A stretch of 47,500 nt of DNA, from the NCBI RefSeq assembly GCF_964340395.1, contig NC_135550.1:24034176-24081675 (forward strand), read 5' to 3'. The position numbers and the translations under genes were made by a program. This document shows positions 35,553 to 47,500 of the stretch, in pieces; within the stretch, counting starts at the first letter, position 1, and each line of letters starts with the position of its first letter. The notes beneath the pieces were generated by a model, which ran no database searches, had not been told where the DNA came from, and was given only the letters and a program-made list of their open reading frames with translations. The stretch is from Glandiceps talaboti. Lineage: Eukaryota; Hemichordata; Enteropneusta; Spengelidae.

Positions 35553-37452
35553 GTGCTTGAAATATCATACTACATTTGAAATGAAATATTAATAAGTTTA
35601 CGCTAAGAAATCCTTCAATAGTACTGCTGGCAGACATCCACATTTAGCAATGCAAATTTAGGAGTTCGTGTACGTATATGATCCCGAATTATGATTCCCA
35701 GTCGTAGGGGACTACATGATGTTTAAATAGGTATTAAGTAAATTCTTCACGGACAATAAAAATCTGTTATTGCTGACTGTGAAATGTGGAATGCGGAATT
35801 CAGAAAGTGGTGGGTATAAATTATACTCGACATGACATTTATAATGATGGTAAACAGAAAAAGCCTAGTTGAGTGTTGACACTTTGGCTTGTATATCACC
35901 TGATCTGTGCTAACCTTTGCAACTAGCACCTTAGACTGTCTTTTCGTCGACAGATGCCCATGGTTTCTTTGTTAACTTTGACACGATATTCAGCCAAAAG
36001 TACGACATTTGTTTTTCACGACAACAGGTATGTAGTAAACCTGGTTATTTCCTGCACTTACAATATTTCTTTTTTTGTGTATTTTGCGATTGATTTCACG
36101 TGGCCTTCAATTATAAATCCGTACGTGAGTAGGTGATACTTTTCGTCATATCTGTCTCTCATTACCTGTGATTTCAGTATATTAACACACTATACAGGAG
36201 GCAACACGTTTATTTGGGGCCATGACATGGAGCGCAATCCCGCTATCACTATGTCATAGAGAGACTAAGATCAGGTACATAATGGCACTTTGCTTTTGAC
36301 AGTTTGTCAAGCCGTTAACTCTACGAACAAACGAGATAACCGTATAGTTTGCAAAAACTACTAAAATTTCACTTGTAGCTCCTCTGCATAGTTTGTGCTT
36401 TCTTTGTTTAGATAAAGAGTAGCATATTGGAACATAAGTAGTTACAGTCATCCTATCATATTGGAAGTCAATAGAAAGACCTAGGACCATCTGTGAGGAG
36501 CTCGCCGTAAATTCTGCTCAAAATGGCCACTTATCCTGGGTAAACAGGTGGGTTGCGCATATAACTCATGAATGATTGCAATAAGGCAGCATAGTGAATC
36601 ATGTAAGAGAGTACATGCTAACCTGTATCGGTCATTTAAAGGTATTTAAAGGAAACTAAAACTAAACTAAAATTCAACACTTCAGCGAATACAAGACTCC
36701 ATTTAACACATATTGTAAAATGCAGTAGTTTTCACCAAATATAATGGCAGCAACCTAACGATTTTTTCTCAACAAACTAAATTTGTACGTGACACGGGAG
36801 TGTTTCAAGCAAGTAATTTTAGACTAGTATTCACGTTGTATATACATAAGACTTTATCTTCAGTTTAGAGAAAATAGATGCAACTATTTAACACTACATT
36901 GGTAACATCTAACACCTCCATCACAGAAAACAAAAGGCTCCAACATTACTCACATTTACGACAGTATAGTTTCGAAGTAGCGATAGAAACCAACATAAAC
37001 ACCCAAAGTTTGCATGCCTCGGTATGAAGGCACAGACTAAAGTCTCACATGAAATGACGGAAGAACAGTCATATAGTGTAATATTTAACCCACTAGAAAC
37101 AATATGTGTATGCACGGTACATTTGAAAGATGAAGAGGGGTCAAAGATTGGAACGAACCGATACTTCTGTCTGAAAAAGACTAGTGCGTGTGCTGATACG
37201 GTATGCTGGTGGAAGGTATGAGTGGAGAGTAACCAGCTCAATATTTGTTTTAGATTTTCTCACTACCTGGGGGCGTTCACAACACATTGACTCTCAAAAT
37301 CTAAAAAAAAACAATAAGCTGTAATTGCTACCAAACGTCATGGGACAACAGTTGTCCCCCGAAAATAAATTTTAAAATCTTAAAAATATAAACAATGTCA
37401 TCCTCATTGTCAAAGCGTTGCTATTGACCCTTTCCTCACAGACATAAATTTA

Positions 37453-37471
37453 GGAAGGCAGGCAGGCAGGC

Positions 37472-37511
<40 letters not shown>
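37453..37511. repeat. (GGCA)n / (GACA)n microsatellite
   Basis: Two tetranucleotide blocks differing at one position. Confidence 0.95.
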
Positions 37512-38343
37512 TCAGATAGATGCCAATACTCTCATATATCACGTGCATTGCGCATCCAGTAAATACAATGCAAGTAAATTTACGGACCCGAAATCGCAAC
37601 AAAATAAAATGATGGAAGCTAGTGGTTGGACATAGACCTCGACTACAGGTAGTAACAACATACCCCACAAAAACAAGAAGTGCAATTCATCCTATGGAAC
37701 AGAATATGACAAACCTGTAAATGAAATGGGTGAGACTCGAGTTAGATCCTCTCATTCCCACTTTTTGACCTTGCACTTCACTCAATGAGATCTTTAATCT
37801 GAAAGGGAAAATGTATTTATATGATTCGTTCTTAGCCTCTGTAATACAGTGCCTATTACCGACTGACACCACACAATGGAGTACTGAATACCCTTGCCAA
37901 ACCCATATAATGTTATCAGGCAGTTGACATGAGTGAGCCAAGGAATTGGTTTATTACACAGGTTAGTGGTAATATATACCCTGCGTTTATTGTACGTTTT
38001 ATGGTTGTCATCTTCAATGTTATCACTACTATTCGTGGGACATCTAACAAATTGAGCTATTAAACAACTCTTTGAAATCAATGAACAAATCATCCTAAAT
38101 TCGTCAATGAACAGTTTGGATGTGAATGCTGATTGTCACTGTTTGTTATATTAATGTCTAATTTGAAGACATTTTACAGCAAGAAATTATAATAGCTGTT
38201 TAATTTTTCATATGCGTTTTCCTTTTGCATTTTCAACATGAAATTTGTTTTGTTTTGAAATGCTTTGTTACAACTCGACAAGGCGACATAATCCATATAC
38301 CATGGTGTGACCAGCTTTAATTTTTCCTATAGTGACATGTAAA

Positions 38344-43091
<4,748 letters not shown>

Positions 43092-43156
43092 ACTAGACAG
43101 TTGGACAACTTCAAAAAGCTAACCTAGCATCTATATTTGGTCTACGAGAATATCGT

Positions 43157-43162
43157 AATAAA
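43157..43162 (+). terminator. Polyadenylation signal of the Roco gene
   Basis: AATAAA 66 bases after the stop codon. Confidence 0.6.
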
Positions 43163-43169
43163 ATTACAC

Positions 43170-45479
43170 TAACTAAATACTTTTCGTCGAGATTCCGAAG
43201 TCTAAACAGTTAAAATCGAAGACAAGTCTTCAGTGTGTCAACATCCTACCAGAATCTATCCATTCGGTGTACATTTATGTATACGTATATCATAGTTTGG
43301 TCCATTACATAAATCTAAAATCTACATCGCAGATTCCTAACGGACACATTTTGGATAACGACAAACTGCGATTTGCCACTTTACAGCACTGTAAACCCAA
43401 GGCGACTTTCAGGACAGACCCAACACTTCCAAATAACTATTAACGAAATGAATTTTAAGAAAAAAAGGTTTTGCTGTGACCTAACATTTCAATACGTTAT
43501 TTACATACGCATGCTACGTTTTATTTTATCCGTCCACTGTAAGAAGATTGTATTGTACCAAACTCAACTTTTGAACCACTGTGACAGCTTGTATTTTGTA
43601 GTCATGGCAATAATCAGCGAGATTAGATCTCAGACACACCTCAGACTGTAATGGAATTGCGATATCGTCCAAGGTAACATGTTCCACATGTATTCACTAC
43701 TTGCTAAATCAAACATCACTACCAGGAAATTTAAATCTTTCCTCTTTATCATACCCCCCCCCTCCAAAAAAAATCATGTGTGACTCACAGAGAGACTTAT
43801 TTTGTTTCTGATAGGTCACTGACAGTGTTAATCAACTTGGATGCATGCTAAGTGTATAAAACAGTCCATTGATTGTTTATAAATAACCTTAATACCATCG
43901 CATTTTATCATAATTACACTAAGAAGGTAAACAAAGCTAACAACAGATCGACCTTGACCCAAAGTAGAACATGTAGCGGGCACCGTCAAATTTTGAAAGA
44001 ATAAACATGCCATCCAGTTTGAATTTATATTGTGCAATGTTTTTAGAATATAACGGATAAGCTATTTATTAGTACTCCTAATACACTATAAATGTTTTGC
44101 TGATTGTAAACCTTTCACAACTGTTTAGTGGGCTGGAAACAAATGTCTGCTGTACATAGCAACCGCAATGAAAAATTGAATCTATAGAAATATTTCAAAC
44201 AAGTAATACATTGATCGGCAATGCTTGGATTCGATTCAACATACGGTTACTAGTAGTCACGTCACACACGAGGCTGATTTCAGCAAAATGTGGTCAGCTT
44301 TGCTGAGATATGTGTCTGTTTGTAACCAAACTTAGTACAGTCGCTTTACTCTCAAAATGACGTTTGTAACCTCGTCTATCTCGGACAAACCTCCTCTGTA
44401 TCGATCTGTTATATAAAGCAAATTTTTATTTTTATTGAGAGTGGAAAAATGATAAGCCTAGGTATGAGCGTCAGTCTTTTAAAGAACGTGTCTCCAAATG
44501 TTGTGTAAGACTATTTTACTTGTATTTAAGATTGGATAATCAAAGAACTTTCTTTACACTGTGGATATAGTAATCATCATGAAAAATCATTGCTAAAGGA
44601 GGGAAATGCACACCCTTTCGATATATTATGTCGGAACAAAATGAAATTAATGTAATGTTGAGTTATTATTTTCGGGTGTTGTACAGAAATAAAGAGAAAA
44701 TAGGATTTTAGCAAAATGGAATGCAATATAGTCTCATAAGGTGCTGAGGAGACGACTAACATGGTTGCAAGCAAGCAGTTATTGGTTTGAACATCACTTC
44801 GTGATTGGAAAATCAGGTTAGGTTAACACCCCTTGATATATTATAATACTAATTTAGACATAAATATAAATAGAAATTCTTTGCGTATGAACACTTCAGA
44901 TTCCATGAGGGAATATAAAAAACATTATGTTTGTTCTCGTTTGTGTTATTATACATGTTGGTAACCCTATAAGATTGGGAAGTAGGATACATGCGAACTT
45001 GCTGTCGAAATATCTTCACTGTTTAGGGGGGGGGGGGGGTAGATAGATGTTAGATAATGCTGTGGTTGTCAGGTCAATTTAACCTGTAAACTAGGTCAAA
45101 ACTTCCCAACAAAACATAATGTTCTCCCAATGATTATTAGCTTATGTCTTGAAAACTATTTCTTCATTCTATAAAGTAGTAAGGATTGTTCACCAGTGCT
45201 ATGGTTGTCGTTCATCGTCACGGTGGTAGTATTCTTTTTAAGCCAACTGGGTGTGCCTGATGCTAAATACCTCAAATATCTACTATACCCAATACAGAAT
45301 ATAACGGCGTTGGAGCACAGCCCTAGAGTTTGGACAATGATTGATGATGTGATTAATATTTTCAGAGATTTTTTTTATGAGGACACTAGTCTGTCAAAGC
45401 ATACTGATCTCTACCTTTTGTTGTTGCTGTCGCTGAGTTAAGTGGATGAGTCCATGGTTGAGATGCACATTGTGTTTAT
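43170..45479. other. Intergenic, no gene supported
   Basis: AT-rich, with a poly-C near 43747 and a poly-G run of about 13 at 45027-45040. A frame at 45196-45441 has a hydrophobic start and an acceptor-like CACCAG before it, but no start codon, partner exon or known motif. Confidence 0.45.
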
Positions 45480-46035
45480 TGAATGCTTGACTCATCATTA
45501 TTATTACCTTAGCAAAGGTATTTATATTGCTATGGTCTTAGTTACTAGGCATATATGAATTGTGTCAGTTTTTTGAATATTTAATTAACATGCATATCCA
45601 TCCCTGCTGTTATCTATGCGCTATACACAACCATTTCACTGTTGTTATGGGCCTGGTCTTGTTACTAGACATATACACACCCATGGTTAAAATCATGGCA
45701 TATCTATCCATGTTGTTATTGTTGCAATATACACTATTATGTCACTGTTGCTGTGGACGTGGTCTTGTTGCTGTGTAGATGGGACCGTTTTTGGTTGTTT
45801 GTCCACTTGCCTATCTATACTTGCTGTAATTTTTGCAATATAGGTCATTATTTTACTGTTGCTACGGGGGTCTCGTTGCTATGCATATCTATCTATATTT
45901 TGGTTGTGTATCCACTTGCCTATCTCAGTTGTTGGGGTTTTTATTTCAATATCGACCATCATTTGGCTGTAATTATGAATGTGGTGTTGTTGCCATGCAC
46001 AAAGGTCAATGCTTGATTGTTTATCCAATAGCCTA
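45480..46035 (+). repeat. Degenerate tandem repeat with unit of about 110 bases
   Basis: CACTGTTGxTATGG and GGTCTTGTTGCT recur near 45637, 45746, 45858 and 45966. Same family as 24395-24790, opposite orientation. Overlapping open frames in this stretch are artefacts. Confidence 0.75.
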
Positions 46036-47269
<1,234 letters not shown>

Positions 47270-47500
47270 AACACCCCCTTCAACCACTCAATATCAACAA
47301 TGATAATAAAATAAATAAACGCGACCATTGTAAACTACATATACAACTTAAAAGATATGTATAATATACTCTTGTGTTCTAATGTCCTCTTCGTCGATAT
47401 TTCTGGCCTCGGAAATATCATTTTAAATTAGACACAAACAAAATATGCCTTATGGAGGGGGGGGGCGTCGTAAGTAACGGAAAATCCATTTCAGGTTCTG

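Larger units (their letters stand above)
33730..38330. other. Intergenic, no gene supported
   Basis: Between the divergently transcribed Ninjurin-like gene B and the Roco gene. Holds tandem CACGT at about 34646-34669, the compound microsatellite at 35398-35552 and a CAGG/CAGA repeat at 37453-37511. A 65-residue frame at about 37024-37221 ends WWK at an AAG|GTATGAG donor match but has no convincing partner exon. No motif recognised in the other open frames. Confidence 0.45.

Noticed and set aside
37024-37221. 65-residue frame ending at a GTATGAG donor match
   Set aside because: Single isolated frame without homologous copy or matching acceptor exon; too weak to call.
38332-38343. Roco protein starting at GTG 38332
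   Set aside because: Animal genes use ATG; AG at 38331-38332 is more likely a splice acceptor, and ATG at 38344 has good context and a myristoylation-type start.
45179-45441. Hydrophobic 81-residue frame with an acceptor-like site
   Set aside because: No ATG, no recognisable family and no donor or partner exon that I can defend.

Overview
The window is invertebrate animal nuclear DNA: intron-rich genes with GT-AG junctions, AATAAA signals, a tRNA-derived SINE, an LTR retrotransposon and very many long microsatellites. The pol domain order of the retrotransposon (integrase before reverse transcriptase) is a trait described for Gmr1-like Ty3/gypsy elements of deuterostomes. Together with a Roco protein carrying a death domain, this makes an amphioxus- or hemichordate-like deuterostome my best guess, but the species is not established from the sequence.

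Left half (about 1-28.5 kb): three paralogous genes encode small, probably secreted, cysteine-rich proteins of a family I do not recognise. Genes 1 (7695 to 2757) and 2 (19409 to 14048) are on the minus strand; gene 3 (25037 to 28284) is on the plus strand. All share a signal-peptide exon, a short exon with an ELY motif, an 8-Cys exon, a 78-nt Cys-free exon and a 6-Cys exon, with intron phases 0-1-1-1-1. Gene 2 carries a 1-nt frameshift in exon 5 and gene 1 lacks a recognisable last exon. Gene 1 lies between two direct copies of a 1.1-kb repeat. A decayed Ty3/gypsy element (10479-13720) sits inside a microsatellite between genes 1 and 2. Large introns hold degenerate arrays of a repeat unit containing TTATGCAAAT.

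Middle (28.9-33.7 kb): two tandem minus-strand genes encode Ninjurin-like membrane proteins of 226 and 221 residues. Each has a conserved N-terminal domain of about 100 residues in its own exon, followed by a Ninjurin domain that keeps the Lys and Asp known to matter in NINJ1 filament assembly. I am not aware of a described fusion of this type.

Right (38.3-43.1 kb): one plus-strand gene encodes an LRR-Roc-COR-death domain protein of 1337 residues with an N-myristoylation-type start (MGSGISK). The death domain is in a separate last exon, whose acceptor is preceded by a long CT microsatellite; failure to splice the first intron gives a protein without the death domain.

The Ninjurin-like pair (membrane-rupture family) next to a death-domain Roco protein suggests a possible lytic cell-death or innate-immunity neighbourhood, with a family of secreted cysteine-rich proteins beside it. 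The functional link is inference from domains and proximity only. The remaining intervals (1.15-2.4, 7.8-9.2, 21.2-24.9, 30.6-32.7, 33.7-38.2 and 43.2-47.5 kb) show simple repeats, interspersed repeats and no gene I can support.
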